The notes under the pieces: generated by a model
Seen by the model: the letters and a program-made list of their open reading frames with translations, nothing else
Told to the model about the DNA's origin: nothing
Database searches by the model: none
Shown here: positions 24,664 to 33,806 of the stretch, piece after piece
How the letters are laid out: each line of letters starts with the position of its first letter
Position numbering within the stretch: the first letter of the stretch is position 1
DNA from: Cypionkella sinensis
Lineage (GTDB): Bacteria > Pseudomonadota > Alphaproteobacteria > Rhodobacterales > Rhodobacteraceae
NCBI RefSeq assembly: GCF_042646385.1
Contig: NZ_JBHRTO010000002.1
Span: 682,001 to 746,000 of the forward strand
Direction of reading: 5' to 3'
Length of the DNA stretch: 64,000 nucleotides
Translations under genes and position numbers: made by a program

Positions 24664-25203
24664 AGAATCGGTCATCCGCACTGTCCTGAAATCGCAAAAC
24701 GCAAGCGTCAGCCCGATTCCAAGACGCAATTTTTCGCGGTTTCTGCCCGCAGCGTTGCCGAATTGCACGGTCCGGGGGATTCGCGAAAGCAAACTCCTGT
24801 CAAGCAACAAGTTCGGTTGCAGCGCCCCGCGACGGCTTGCTAACTTGCCCAAGCGATTCACTTCGTCTGGGGGACATGAGGCCGTAAAAGTAGAAAAATC
24901 AGGGGCGTTGCTGCCAAGCCAAACGTAAAACAACCTGAAATTATCCTTTTCCGTCCGAATGTTACACTGCTTGCGCCAGAATTTGGCCAACAGAATTTCA
25001 AAACACCGCCCCCGATCTTAGGGAAGCGGACGTTAAAGTTTTGTCCCCTCCACCGGGTTGGGGCGCTCTTGTGTGTGCGGGTCTTTGCCCTGCGTACCCA
25101 GAGTGTTTTTCCGGTGGAAACAGTCGTGCTGAACCGCGTGGGAACGTGGGACAAACAGAAGGCGCCATCGCATCCGCGTAAGGCGCTTGGGGAAGACAAG
25201 AGA
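24664..25203 (+). promoter_or_regulatory. dnaA upstream region with four GANTC sites
   Basis: No gene is seen between rpsT and dnaA. Four GANTC sequences occur within about 195 bp (24665, 24715, 24778, 24855). GANTC is the CcrM methylation site, known to tie dnaA expression to the cell cycle in Caulobacter. No TTATCCACA-type DnaA box was found, so there is no evidence of the replication origin here. The dnaA promoter itself could not be placed with confidence. Confidence 0.45.
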
Positions 25204-26568
25204 ATGACGCACGAGGCCTGGGGCAAGGTACGCGAGACGCTGGCAAAGCGGATCGGCAAGAACAATTTTACCAGTTGGATCGAACCCCTGCGCTGGGCCG
25301 GTCTGCGCGATGGTGTCGCGCGGTTTGAAGTGCCCACCACCTTTTTCGGCGACTGGGTGTCGCGCAACTATTCCGATCATATCCTTGGCCTCTTGAATGC
25401 CGAGGGCCATGCCGCTGGCCGCACCGAGTTTTTCGTGCCGCTGAATACCCCCGCCGCAGCCCCCACGCCGGAAAAGCCCGCCCGCCCGGCCACTGCCAAA
25501 GCAACCCGTGCGCGCAGCGATGAAGACCTGCCGGGTGCCACGCTGGATGCCCGCTTTACCTTTGACAGCTTTGTCGTCGGCAAGCCCAACGAACTCGCCC
25601 ATGCCGCCGCCCGCCGTGTTGCCGAAGGTGGCCCCGTCACCTTCAACCCGTTGTTTCTGTATGGTGGCGTCGGCTTGGGGAAAACTCACCTGATGCACGC
25701 GATTGCGCATGAGCTTCAGTCGCGCCAGCCGCAACTGCGCGTGCTGTATCTGTCTGCCGAGCAATTCATGTATCGCTTCGTCCAAGCCCTGCGCGACAAA
25801 CAAATCATGGATTTCAAGGAATTGTTCCGCTCGGTCGATGTGCTGATGGTCGATGATGTGCAATTCATCGCGGGCAAAGACAGCACCCAAGAGGAATTCT
25901 TCCACACCTTCAACGCCTTGATTGACCAAAACAAACAGATCGTGATTTCCGCCGACCGCGCGCCGGGTGAGATCAAGGATTTGGAAGACCGCATCAAATC
26001 GCGCCTGCAATCCGGCCTTGTCGTCGATCTGCACCCTACCGATTACGAACTGCGCTTGGGCATTCTGCAACAGAAGGCCGAGTTTTATCGCCAGCAATAC
26101 AAGGGTTTGGCGATTTCCACCGGAGTGCTGGAATTCCTTGCCCACCGCATCACCACCAATGTCCGCGTGCTGGAAGGCGCATTAACCCGGCTGTTCGCCT
26201 TTGCCAGCCTCGTGGGCCGTGAAATCACGCTGGAACTGGCGCAAGATTGCCTCGCCGACATCCTGCGCGCCTCGGACCGCAAGCTGACCATCGAAGAAAT
26301 CCAGCGCAAAGTGGCCGAGCATTACAACATCCGCCTGTCCGACATGATCGGCCCGAAACGGCTGCGCAACATCGCGCGTCCGCGTCAGGTGGCGATGTAT
26401 TTTGCCAAGCAACTGACCTCGCGCAGTCTGCCTGAAATTGGCCGTCGCTTTGGTGGCCGCGATCACACGACGATCATGCATGGCGTGCGCAAGATCGAAG
26501 AGTTGATGACCACCGATTCGCAGCTTTCCGACGATCTGCAACTGCTCCGGCGGCAATTGCAGTCGTAA
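25204..26568 (+). CDS. dnaA: Chromosomal replication initiator protein DnaA
   Basis: The AAA+ initiator that opens oriC. The 454-aa chain has domain I (MTHEAWGKVRETLAKRIGKNNFTSW), a short Pro/Ala linker (about 90-115), and the AAA+ core with Walker A GGVGLGKTHL and Walker B VDVLMVDDVQFIAG. Domain IV carries the DnaA-box-binding signature GGRDHTTIMHGVRKIEEL. The frame extends 45 codons upstream, but ATG 25204 starts domain I at its usual place. dnaN follows 122 bp downstream. Confidence 0.97.
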   Translation: MTHEAWGKVRETLAKRIGKNNFTSWIEPLRWAGLRDGVARFEVPTTFFGDWVSRNYSDHILGLLNAEGHAAGRTEFFVPLNTPAAAPTPEKPARPATAKATRARSDEDLPGATLDARFTFDSFVVGKPNELAHAAARRVAEGGPVTFNPLFLYGGVGLGKTHLMHAIAHELQSRQPQLRVLYLSAEQFMYRFVQALRDKQIMDFKELFRSVDVLMVDDVQFIAGKDSTQEEFFHTFNALIDQNKQIVISADRAPGEIKDLEDRIKSRLQSGLVVDLHPTDYELRLGILQQKAEFYRQQYKGLAISTGVLEFLAHRITTNVRVLEGALTRLFAFASLVGREITLELAQDCLADILRASDRKLTIEEIQRKVAEHYNIRLSDMIGPKRLRNIARPRQVAMYFAKQLTSRSLPEIGRRFGGRDHTTIMHGVRKIEELMTTDSQLSDDLQLLRRQLQS

Positions 26569-26690
26569 CACGCGCGGCTGGGGCATCGCCTGCCGCGGAT
26601 TCGGTTGCAACCGCCCGAAAATGCTTGTGAACCGGCAAAATCCGGGTAATTTTGGCCTCCCCGACCGGGGGTGCCGCCAAGGGGAATGAC

Positions 26691-27809
26691 ATGAAGATCA
26701 GCATCGAACGCGCAACTCTGCTCAAGGCGCTGGCACAGGCGCAATCGGTGGTGGAACGCCGCAACACCATTCCGATCCTGGCCAACGTGCTGATCGAGGC
26801 CGAAGGCAACACTGTGTCCTTCCGCGCCACCGATCTGGATATCGAAGTGGTCGACCGTGCGCCCGCGATGGTGGAACGCCCCGGCGCCACCACAGTATCT
26901 GCCGTGATGCTGCACGAAATCATCCGCAAGCTACCCGATGGCGCGCTGGTGGCGCTGACCGAGGACGCGGCTTCCGGCCGTCTGACCATTGCTGCAGGCA
27001 AATCGACCTTCAGCCTTGCCACCCTGCCGCGTGAAGATTTCCCGGTGATGGCAAGTTCGGAATATTCCTCGAACTTCGCGGCCCCCGCGCCGGTGCTGCG
27101 CCGCCTGTTCGACAAGGCAAAGTTCGCGATTTCCACCGAGGAAACCCGCTACTACCTGAACGGCGTTTACATGCATGTCTCGACAGGTGACGTGGGCGCG
27201 GTGTTGCGCTGTGTGGCCACCGACGGCCACCGCCTTGCCCGCATTGACGCCCCCTTGCCCGAAGGCGCGCAGGGGATGCCCGGCGTGATCGTTCCGCGCA
27301 AGACCGTGAACGAATTGAAGAAACTGCTGGATGACGACAGCGCCGAAATCGCGGTTTCGGTGTCGGAAACCAAGGTGCGCTTTGCTACTCCGGCAATCAC
27401 GCTGACCTCAAAGGTCATCGACGGCACCTTCCCAGATTACACCCGCGTCATTCCCACCGGCAACACCCGCCGTCTGGAAGTTGATGCCACCGAATTCGCC
27501 AAGGCGGTGGACCGCGTGGCGACGGTGTCGTCGGAACGCTCGCGCGCGGTGAAACTGGCGCTGGACGAAGACCGCCTGATCCTGTCGGTCAACGCGCCGG
27601 ATTCCGGTGCCGCCGAAGAAGAACTCGCCGTGGCCTATGGCGATGAGCGGCTGGAGATCGGCTTTAACGCCAAGTATCTGCTGGAAATCGCGTCTCAGGT
27701 AGATCGCGAAAACGCGGTGTTCCTGTTCAATTCCTCGGGCGATCCGACACTGATGCGTGAAGGCAATGACATGTCGGCGGTCTATGTCGTCATGCCGATG
27801 CGGGTTTAA
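26691..27809 (+). CDS. dnaN: DNA polymerase III sliding clamp (beta subunit)
   Basis: The ring-shaped processivity factor of DNA polymerase III. The 372-aa protein begins MKISIERATLLKALAQAQSVVERRNTIPIL and has the three repeated clamp domains, ending with the hydrophobic cleft residues and VYVVMPMRV. AAGGGG precedes the ATG 10 nt upstream. It lies in the classical dnaA-dnaN-recF order. Confidence 0.97.
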   Translation: MKISIERATLLKALAQAQSVVERRNTIPILANVLIEAEGNTVSFRATDLDIEVVDRAPAMVERPGATTVSAVMLHEIIRKLPDGALVALTEDAASGRLTIAAGKSTFSLATLPREDFPVMASSEYSSNFAAPAPVLRRLFDKAKFAISTEETRYYLNGVYMHVSTGDVGAVLRCVATDGHRLARIDAPLPEGAQGMPGVIVPRKTVNELKKLLDDDSAEIAVSVSETKVRFATPAITLTSKVIDGTFPDYTRVIPTGNTRRLEVDATEFAKAVDRVATVSSERSRAVKLALDEDRLILSVNAPDSGAAEEELAVAYGDERLEIGFNAKYLLEIASQVDRENAVFLFNSSGDPTLMREGNDMSAVYVVMPMRV

Positions 27810-27822
27810 CTGGGCGACAGAA

Positions 27823-27869
27823 TTGGGGGCTAGCCCCCAAACCCCCAGAGTATTTTCGCCAAGATGAAG
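27823..27869. repeat. Palindrome plus AGTATTT..CCAAGATGAAG motif
   Basis: The perfect palindrome TTGGGGGCTAGCCCCCAA (27823-27840) is followed by CAGAGTATTTTCGCCAAGATGAAG. The second part closely matches the outer end of the 34-bp inverted repeat at 50172-50259 (GGGAGTATTTGAACCAAGATGAAG). From general experience this string recurs between genes in Rhodobacteraceae. Here it separates dnaN from recF. Confidence 0.6.
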
Positions 27870-27878
27870 GGTTAAAGC

Positions 27879-28961
27879 GTGAGTGGTCTGGCTATTACCG
27901 CGCTGAGCCTTTCGCATTTCCGCAGCCACAAGGCCGCGCGGTTGGCGTTTGATGGCCGCCCGGTGGCGATTGTCGGCCCGAATGGTGCGGGTAAGACCAA
28001 TATCCTTGAAGCGGTTTCGCTGCTGTCGCCCGGTCGTGGCCTGCGCCGCGCCGGTGCCGACGAGATTGCCCGCAAGCCCGAGTCGTTGGGCTGGAAGATC
28101 ACCGCCAACCTCCACGGCTTTGACGCCGATCATCAGGTGGAAACCTGGGCCGAGGGCGGTGAGGCCAGGGCTGTGCGCATTGACGGCAAACTGGCCACGC
28201 AGACCGCGCTTGGCCGCATCGCTCGCGTGCTGTGGCTGGTGCCCGCGATGGATCGGCTGTGGATCGAGGCGGCTGAGGGGCGGCGGCGGTTTCTTGATCG
28301 GCTTACCCTGTCTTTCACGCCTGACCATGCCGAGGCGGTGCTGGCCTATGAAAAGGCCATGCGCGACCGCAACCGTTTGCTGAAAGACCAGATCACCGAT
28401 CCGCATTGGTATGGCGCTCTGGAAAGTCAGATGGCGCAGGCGGGCGCGCAGATCACCGCCAACCGTGAGGCCGCCCTCGCCCGCCTGCACGCCGCCCAAG
28501 CCGATGCCGAAACCGCCTTTCCGCGCGCCGATCTGACGCTGATCGGCGAGGATGCCGCCGATCTTGGCCCAGCCCTCGCCGACAACCGCCGCCGCGACAT
28601 GGCGGCGGGCCGCACGCTGATCGGGCCGCACCGCGCCGATCTTGCCGCGATGTTTACCGCCAAAGCCACCCCCGCTGCGCAATGCTCTACCGGCGAGCAA
28701 AAGGCCCTACTAATCAGCCTGATCCTTGCCAATGCCCGCGCGCTGTCCGCCGATCTCGGGGCTGCGCCGATCCTGCTGCTGGATGAGGTGGCCGCTCACT
28801 TGGACACCGCCCGCCGCGCCGCGCTTTACGACGAGATCTGCGCCTTGGGTGCGCAAGCCCTGATGACGGGAACCGAGGCCAATCTGTTCGACAGCCTTGG
28901 CGCGCGCGGACAAACCCTGCATGTCAGCGATCACCAAGGCCAATCCGAGGTCAGCCCATGA
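27879..28961 (+). CDS. recF: DNA replication/repair protein RecF
   Basis: RecF helps load RecA at single-strand gaps. The 360-aa SMC-like ATPase has LSHFRSHKAARLAF at its N-terminus, Walker A GPNGAGKTNILEAVSLLSPG, the signature-like STGEQKALLISLILANA and Walker B PILLLDEVAAHLD. It begins with GTG, with AAGG about 10 nt upstream. Its stop overlaps the following GNAT start by 4 bp. Confidence 0.95.
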   Translation: MSGLAITALSLSHFRSHKAARLAFDGRPVAIVGPNGAGKTNILEAVSLLSPGRGLRRAGADEIARKPESLGWKITANLHGFDADHQVETWAEGGEARAVRIDGKLATQTALGRIARVLWLVPAMDRLWIEAAEGRRRFLDRLTLSFTPDHAEAVLAYEKAMRDRNRLLKDQITDPHWYGALESQMAQAGAQITANREAALARLHAAQADAETAFPRADLTLIGEDAADLGPALADNRRRDMAAGRTLIGPHRADLAAMFTAKATPAAQCSTGEQKALLISLILANARALSADLGAAPILLLDEVAAHLDTARRAALYDEICALGAQALMTGTEANLFDSLGARGQTLHVSDHQGQSEVSP

Positions 28962-29482
28962 TCGAAATCATCCCCGAATGGGCGCTGACCGCAGCAGATG
29001 AGACGCAGATCGCCCATCTGCTGACCCTCTGCTTTGGCGATAATTTCGACCAGCGCAGCTATCTGCGCCAGCGCCCGCACCTGCGGGTGATCCACCGCGA
29101 TCAGGGCCAGATCACCGCACATATCGCGATCCTGCTGCGCGCCGTCCGGCTTGGCCCCGACATGGTCGATACAGCCGGTCTGGCCGAGGTCTGCACCCAC
29201 CCCAACCAGCGCGGCCAAGGCCTTGCCAGCCGCCTGCTGCAAACCGCGATCCGGCACTGCCGCACCAGCCCTGCCCAGTTTCTGACCCTGTTCGGCACCG
29301 CCCCGCTTTACGCAGGCCACGGCTTTGCTGGGCACAGCAACATCCTGACCTTTGTCGAGATGACCAACACCCACACCACTGCCATAACCACCGAGCCTGC
29401 GGAGACCCTGATGGTGCTGCCCCTGCGCGCCCAAATCTGGCCCGCCACCGCCCCGCTGGACATGCTCGGCCCGCTCTTCTAA
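28958..29482 (+). CDS. GNAT family N-acetyltransferase
   Basis: A 174-aa single-domain acetyltransferase. The acetyl-CoA loop reads VCTHPNQRGQGLASRLLQTAI, and the C-terminal part FGTAPLYAGHGFAGHSNIL resembles aminoglycoside 2'-N-acetyltransferase-like members. This resemblance is not enough to claim antibiotic resistance. Coupled to recF by ATGA. Confidence 0.82.
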   Translation: MIEIIPEWALTAADETQIAHLLTLCFGDNFDQRSYLRQRPHLRVIHRDQGQITAHIAILLRAVRLGPDMVDTAGLAEVCTHPNQRGQGLASRLLQTAIRHCRTSPAQFLTLFGTAPLYAGHGFAGHSNILTFVEMTNTHTTAITTEPAETLMVLPLRAQIWPATAPLDMLGPLF

Positions 29483-29504
29483 GCAAGCCGCGGGGGGAAT
29501 AATC

Positions 29505-30131
29505 ATGACCGTCACGTTTTACGAATTGATGCTTTACGCGGGCGGCATGGCCTTGCTTTGGGTGATCCCCGGCCCGGTTTGGGTGGCGCTGACCGCGCGG
29601 GCTTTGTCGGGTGGTTTTGCCAGTGCATGGCCGCTGGCCGTTGGTGTGGCCTTGGGCGATCTGATCTGGCCGATGGCTGCGATCTTTGGGCTGACCTGGA
29701 TCGTCTCGGTCTATGCCGATTTCCTGCACGCCCTACGCTGGGTTGCGGCTGTGGTGTTCGTCGTCATGGGTATTCTGCTGATCCGCAAGCCTGCCGTCGC
29801 CCCCAGCACCGATGGGCGGATGACCAAACCGGGCATGTGGGCGGGCTTTGCCGTTGGCGTCGCGGCGGTGATCGGCAACCCCAAGGCCATCCTGTTCTAC
29901 ATGGGTGTGCTGCCGGGGTTCTTTGATCTTTCGCGCGTCAAGGCCCCCGACATCGCGGCGATCCTGCTGGTTTCTGCCACCGTGCCGATGCTGGGCAACA
30001 TCGGCCTTGCGCTGTTTCTCGACCGCGCCCGCCGCCTGTTGTCCAGCCCGGAAAGCATCCGCAAACTGAACCTGATCTCGGGGATTTTGCTGATTGGCGT
30101 TGGCTTGGTGATTGCAGCGTCAAACCGCTAA
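29505..30131 (+). CDS. LysE family amino acid/metabolite exporter
   Basis: A 208-aa inner-membrane transporter of the LysE/RhtB type with about six predicted helices. Recognisable segments are the N-terminal GGMALLWVIPGPVWVALTARAL, where PGP is the family hallmark, and GNPKAILFYMGVLPGFFDL near the middle. It probably exports amino acids or related small molecules. GGGGG AAT precedes the ATG. It is followed 74 bp later by gyrB. Confidence 0.88.
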   Translation: MTVTFYELMLYAGGMALLWVIPGPVWVALTARALSGGFASAWPLAVGVALGDLIWPMAAIFGLTWIVSVYADFLHALRWVAAVVFVVMGILLIRKPAVAPSTDGRMTKPGMWAGFAVGVAAVIGNPKAILFYMGVLPGFFDLSRVKAPDIAAILLVSATVPMLGNIGLALFLDRARRLLSSPESIRKLNLISGILLIGVGLVIAASNR

Positions 30132-30205
30132 ATATTGGGCCCAAGGCGTGACATCCCCCCCCTGAACCGCTATATTGCGCAGGTAATTCAAGGGGTGAAA
30201 ACCAC

Positions 30206-32656
30206 ATGGCCGAAGAGCCCAAGAAGCCTGAATCCTATGGCGCAGATTCTATCAAAGTTCTCAAAGGCCTAGAGGCTGTTCGCAAGCGTCCCGGCATGTA
30301 TATCGGCGATACCGACGACGGCTCGGGTCTGCACCATATGGTGTATGAAGTCGTCGACAACGGCATTGATGAGGCTTTGGCCGGACATGCCACGGCGGTG
30401 ACGGTGAAAATCCACGCCGACAACTCGGTTTCGGTGCGCGATAACGGGCGCGGCATCCCGGTCGATATGCACAAGGAAGAGGGTGTGTCAGCCGCCGAGG
30501 TCATCATGACCCAGTTGCACGCGGGCGGCAAATTCAACAACACCGACGATTCCGGCAATGCCTACAAGGTGTCGGGCGGCTTGCATGGCGTGGGCGTTTC
30601 GGTGGTCAATGCGCTGTCGGAATGGCTGGAGCTGACGGTTTGGCGCAACGACATCGAATATCGCGCCCGATTTGAGCATGGCGAATGCGTGGTGCATGTG
30701 CATGAGGTTGGCCCAGCGCCGGGGATGCGGGGCACCGAGGTGCGGTTTCTGGCATCGGCCAAGACCAACATCCCGGATGGCACGTTCTCCAATCTGGACT
30801 ACAGCTTCAAGACGCTGGAACACCGTCTGCGCGAACTGGCGTTCCTGAATTCGGGTGTGCGGATCATCATCGAAGATGAACGCCCCGCCGAAGCCCTGCA
30901 CACCGAGCTTTTCTATGAAGGCGGTGTGAAGGAATTCGTCAAATACATCGACCGTTCGAAAACCTCGATCATGGCCGAACCGATCTACATGATCGGTGAG
31001 CGTAACGGCATCGTGGTGGAAGTCGCGATGTGGTGGAACGACAGCTATAACGAGATGGTTCTGCCCTTCACCAACAACATCCCGCAGCGGGATGGCGGCA
31101 CGCATTTGGCCGGTTTCCGGGGCGCGCTGACCCGCACCATCAACGCCTATGCGCAATCCTCGGGCATCGCCAAGCGCGAGAAGGTCGATTTCACCGGCGA
31201 TGATGCGCGTGAGGGGCTGACTTGCGTGTTGTCGGTGAAAGTGCCTGATCCGAAATTCTCGAGTCAGACGAAAGACAAGCTGGTGTCGTCGGAAGTGCGT
31301 CCGGCGGTTGAGAATATGGTCAACGAAAAGCTGGCGGAATGGTTTGAAGAAAACCCGCAGAACGCCAAGATCATCGTTGGCAAGATCATCGAGGCCGCGA
31401 TGGCCCGCGAAGCTGCCCGCAAGGCGCGCGAGTTGACCCGCCGCAAGACGGCGCTGGATGTGTCGAATCTGCCAGGGAAGCTGGCCGATTGTCAGGAGAA
31501 AGACGCCTCGAAGGCCGAACTGTTCCTGGTCGAGGGTGACTCGGCAGGGGGGTCGGCCAAGCAGGGCAGAAGCCGCGCCAATCAGGCGGTGCTGCCGCTG
31601 AAGGGCAAGATCCTGAACGTCGAGCGCGCCCGGTTTGACCGGATGCTGGCCAGCCAGGAAATCGGCACGCTGATCACCGCGATGGGCACCGGGATTGGCC
31701 GCGATGAGTTCAATCTGGCGAAGCTGCGCTATCACAAGATCATCATCATGACCGATGCCGATGTGGATGGCGCGCATATCCGCACGCTGATCCTGACCTT
31801 CTTCTTCCGGCAGATGCCGGAACTGATTGAGGCGGGGCATCTCTATATCGCGCAGCCGCCTTTGTATAAGGTCGCGCGCGGCAAGTCTGAGGTTTACATC
31901 AAGGACCAATCCGCGCTGGAAGATTACCTGATCGACATGGGGCTTGAGGGTGCCGTGCTGATCCTGCCGCATGGCGAGGAACTTGCCGGGGCCGACCTGC
32001 GCCGGGTGATCGACGGCGCGCGGGCTTTCCGCCGGGCGCTGGACAGCTTCCCCACCAACTACCCGCGCGGGATTCTGGAACAGGCGGCTTTGGCCGGGGC
32101 GTTCGATCAGGGCCAAGCCGACAGTGACCTGCAAGCGGTGGCCAATACCGTGGCCGAACGGTTGAACCTGATCGCTGCCGAGTATGAAAAGGGCTGGACG
32201 GGCCGCATCACGCAAGATCACGGCATCCGCCTGAGCCGCGTGCTGCGCGGTGTGGAAGAGCTGCGCACGCTGGACGGTGCGGTTCTGCGCTCGGGCGAGG
32301 CGCGGCGGTTGGCGTCGATTTCGCGCGAGACCCGTGATGTCTATCGCGACCCCGCCAAGCTGACCCGCAAAGACCGCGAGCAACTGGTGCATGGCCCGAT
32401 TGATCTGCTGAAATCGGTGCTGGCCGAGGGGGAAAAGGGCCTGACGCTGCAACGCTACAAAGGTCTGGGCGAGATGAACCCGGAACAGCTGTGGGAAACC
32501 ACGCTTGACCCCGAAGCGCGCACGCTGCTGCAGGTGAAGGTCGATGATCTGGCCGAGGCCGACGACATTTTCACCAAGCTGATGGGGGATGTTGTGGAAC
32601 CCCGCCGCGACTTCATTCAGGCCAATGCGCTGAACGTCGAACATCTGGACGCGTGA
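30206..32656 (+). CDS. gyrB: DNA gyrase subunit B
   Basis: The ATPase subunit of gyrase. The 816-aa chain begins with the GHKL ATPase domain (LEAVRKRPGMYIGDTDDGSG, DNGRGIPVD, GGLHGVGVSVVNALS). It continues through the transducer to the TOPRIM domain (LVEGDSAGGSAKQGRSRANQ, IMTDADVDGAHIR), with QRYKGLGEMNPEQLWETT near the C-terminus. There is no intein or insertion. A strong terminator follows 4 nt after the stop. Confidence 0.98.
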   Translation: MAEEPKKPESYGADSIKVLKGLEAVRKRPGMYIGDTDDGSGLHHMVYEVVDNGIDEALAGHATAVTVKIHADNSVSVRDNGRGIPVDMHKEEGVSAAEVIMTQLHAGGKFNNTDDSGNAYKVSGGLHGVGVSVVNALSEWLELTVWRNDIEYRARFEHGECVVHVHEVGPAPGMRGTEVRFLASAKTNIPDGTFSNLDYSFKTLEHRLRELAFLNSGVRIIIEDERPAEALHTELFYEGGVKEFVKYIDRSKTSIMAEPIYMIGERNGIVVEVAMWWNDSYNEMVLPFTNNIPQRDGGTHLAGFRGALTRTINAYAQSSGIAKREKVDFTGDDAREGLTCVLSVKVPDPKFSSQTKDKLVSSEVRPAVENMVNEKLAEWFEENPQNAKIIVGKIIEAAMAREAARKARELTRRKTALDVSNLPGKLADCQEKDASKAELFLVEGDSAGGSAKQGRSRANQAVLPLKGKILNVERARFDRMLASQEIGTLITAMGTGIGRDEFNLAKLRYHKIIIMTDADVDGAHIRTLILTFFFRQMPELIEAGHLYIAQPPLYKVARGKSEVYIKDQSALEDYLIDMGLEGAVLILPHGEELAGADLRRVIDGARAFRRALDSFPTNYPRGILEQAALAGAFDQGQADSDLQAVANTVAERLNLIAAEYEKGWTGRITQDHGIRLSRVLRGVEELRTLDGAVLRSGEARRLASISRETRDVYRDPAKLTRKDREQLVHGPIDLLKSVLAEGEKGLTLQRYKGLGEMNPEQLWETTLDPEARTLLQVKVDDLAEADDIFTKLMGDVVEPRRDFIQANALNVEHLDA

Positions 32657-32659
32657 TAG

Positions 32660-32690
32660 AAAGGGCCCGCATCACGCGGGCCCTTTTGTT
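32660..32690 (+). terminator. Rho-independent terminator of gyrB
   Basis: An 11-bp stem AAAGGGCCCGC / GCGGGCCCTTT with a 5-nt loop, followed by TGTTT. It begins 4 nt after the gyrB stop. Confidence 0.93.
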
Positions 32691-32712
32691 TGCGGCAGGC
32701 GGCGCAGGCGTG

Positions 32713-32789
32713 GCGAAAATCCTTCCCATCTGGGAATGACTTGTGCTTTAAGGCTGAGTTTCGCCCGATTTATACAATATGTTGTGGTT
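32713..32789. repeat. Three-copy intergenic element, copy 2
   Basis: Carries the same TTCCCATCTGGGAA palindrome (32723-32736), then TGACTTGTG and the second half ACAATATGTTGTGG (32774-32787). The middle differs from copy 1 but still allows a small GGC/GCC stem. It lies between the gyrB terminator and the DMSP-lyase-like gene. Confidence 0.7.
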
Positions 32790-32839
32790 CAGGCGGATTT
32801 CCACCTGCAAGGGCCAATCTTGGCCAGCCCGCACGATGG

Positions 32840-33400
32840 CTAGATCGGCAGCACCCACAGCGCCAGAAACGGCGCTGGCCCGGACCGCATCGCGTGCAAG
32901 ATCCCCGGTGGATTGTAGATGAAGCCCTGCAAACCGGGGTCGGTCCAGTTCATATCGGCGTTCCACCATTCCCCAGCGCTCATCGGCAGATAGACCTCGG
33001 CGGGCGGGTGGTTGTGGTCGGGGTAAAGCACATTCGGGGCCATCACCGTGACGCCCAGCCAGACATCGTCACGCTCTTCCAGTCCGCCCGGCCCCAGCAC
33101 CAACGCATTGGCGTGGCCGTTCCAGAACACGGTATCTTCGGGCCGCGCCGTTGACCTGCGGGTCCAGCACAGGTGCTGCTCGATCTGGGCAAAGCTTTGG
33201 GTCAGCGCGCAGGGATTGGCGGCCAGTGCCGGGGCGATCCAGTCGCAGACCGGCAGGCGTTCGGTTTTGGGCTGGGCGACACCCGCAGCACCGCGCCAGC
33301 GTGCCACGGCAGTTGCCGCAACTTCGGCCGCGACGCCCTGTGTCGCCTGCAAGCCCGCCTCGACAGCGGTCAGAAACCCTTGAAGCGCCTGCGTCCGCAT
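32840..33400 (-). CDS. DMSP lyase family cupin protein (DddQ/DddL-like)
   Basis: A 186-aa cupin resembling the enzymes that cleave dimethylsulfoniopropionate to DMS and acrylate. Metal-binding motif 1 is YPDHNHPPAEVYLPMSAG (two His, one Glu and the catalytic-type Tyr residues), and motif 2 is GFIYNPPGILHAMRS with the third His. Both fit the DddL/Q/W pattern. Other members of this cupin group act on different substrates, so the activity is an inference. ATG 33400 has AAAGGA upstream with 6-nt spacing; ATG 33406 abuts it. The ribosome site begins right after the CCA end of a tRNA-Arg gene on the same strand. Confidence 0.72.
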   Translation of the reverse strand: MRTQALQGFLTAVEAGLQATQGVAAEVAATAVARWRGAAGVAQPKTERLPVCDWIAPALAANPCALTQSFAQIEQHLCWTRRSTARPEDTVFWNGHANALVLGPGGLEERDDVWLGVTVMAPNVLYPDHNHPPAEVYLPMSAGEWWNADMNWTDPGLQGFIYNPPGILHAMRSGPAPFLALWVLPI

Positions 33401-33419
33401 GACCATTCCTTTGTAAAAA

Positions 33420-33496
33420 TGGTGACCCCGGCGTGATTCGAACACGCGGCCTACGGTTTAGGAAACCGCCGCTCTATCCGGCTGAGCTACGGAGTC
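33420..33496 (-). tRNA. tRNA-Arg (anticodon CCU)
   Basis: On the minus strand, 77 nt fold as a tRNA: acceptor GACTCCG / CGGGGTC (one G-T pair), D-arm GCTC-AGCCGGATA-GAGC, anticodon arm GCGGT-TTCCTAA-ACCGT with CCT at positions 34-36, and T-arm GCGTG-TTCGAAT-CACGC. The discriminator is A and CCA is encoded. It reads AGG codons. After CCA comes TTTTT and then the ribosome site of the DMSP-lyase-like gene, so the two may share a transcript. Confidence 0.95.
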
Positions 33497-33806
33497 ACAC
33501 GCCCTTTCATGCGAAAAAACCAAGCCAGATGCAACAGGATTGGCCGCGCAGATCGGCAAAAACAACGGGGGGAAATTAAGGGGGAGTGACTTTTGGCCCA
33601 CCACTCCCCCTCGGGTTCGTCGCGTCTGGGTTGAGAGCTTGCAGGACGCGCCGAATATCGCCAGCACGAATGCTGTTACCGCTAACATAGCGCAAATCGC
33701 CGCGCGAAACAAGCCATATCTTCGGCCCGCGTCCGTGGCTGCGGGCGCATCGGCCAACGGGGGCTTGGACATATGCGCAATTGGCGATAACAAGGAAGAA
33801 ACCCTT

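Noticed and set aside
24555..25203. Possible chromosomal origin beside dnaA
   Set aside because: No TTATNCACA DnaA boxes and no AT-rich unwinding region; only GANTC sites were seen.
30488..32644. 718-codon open frame antisense to gyrB
   Set aside because: It mirrors gyrB in a high-GC sequence, is His/Arg/Gln-rich and has no ribosome site or recognisable domain; several other long antisense frames (e.g. in fadH, ade, dnaA and urease genes) were rejected likewise.
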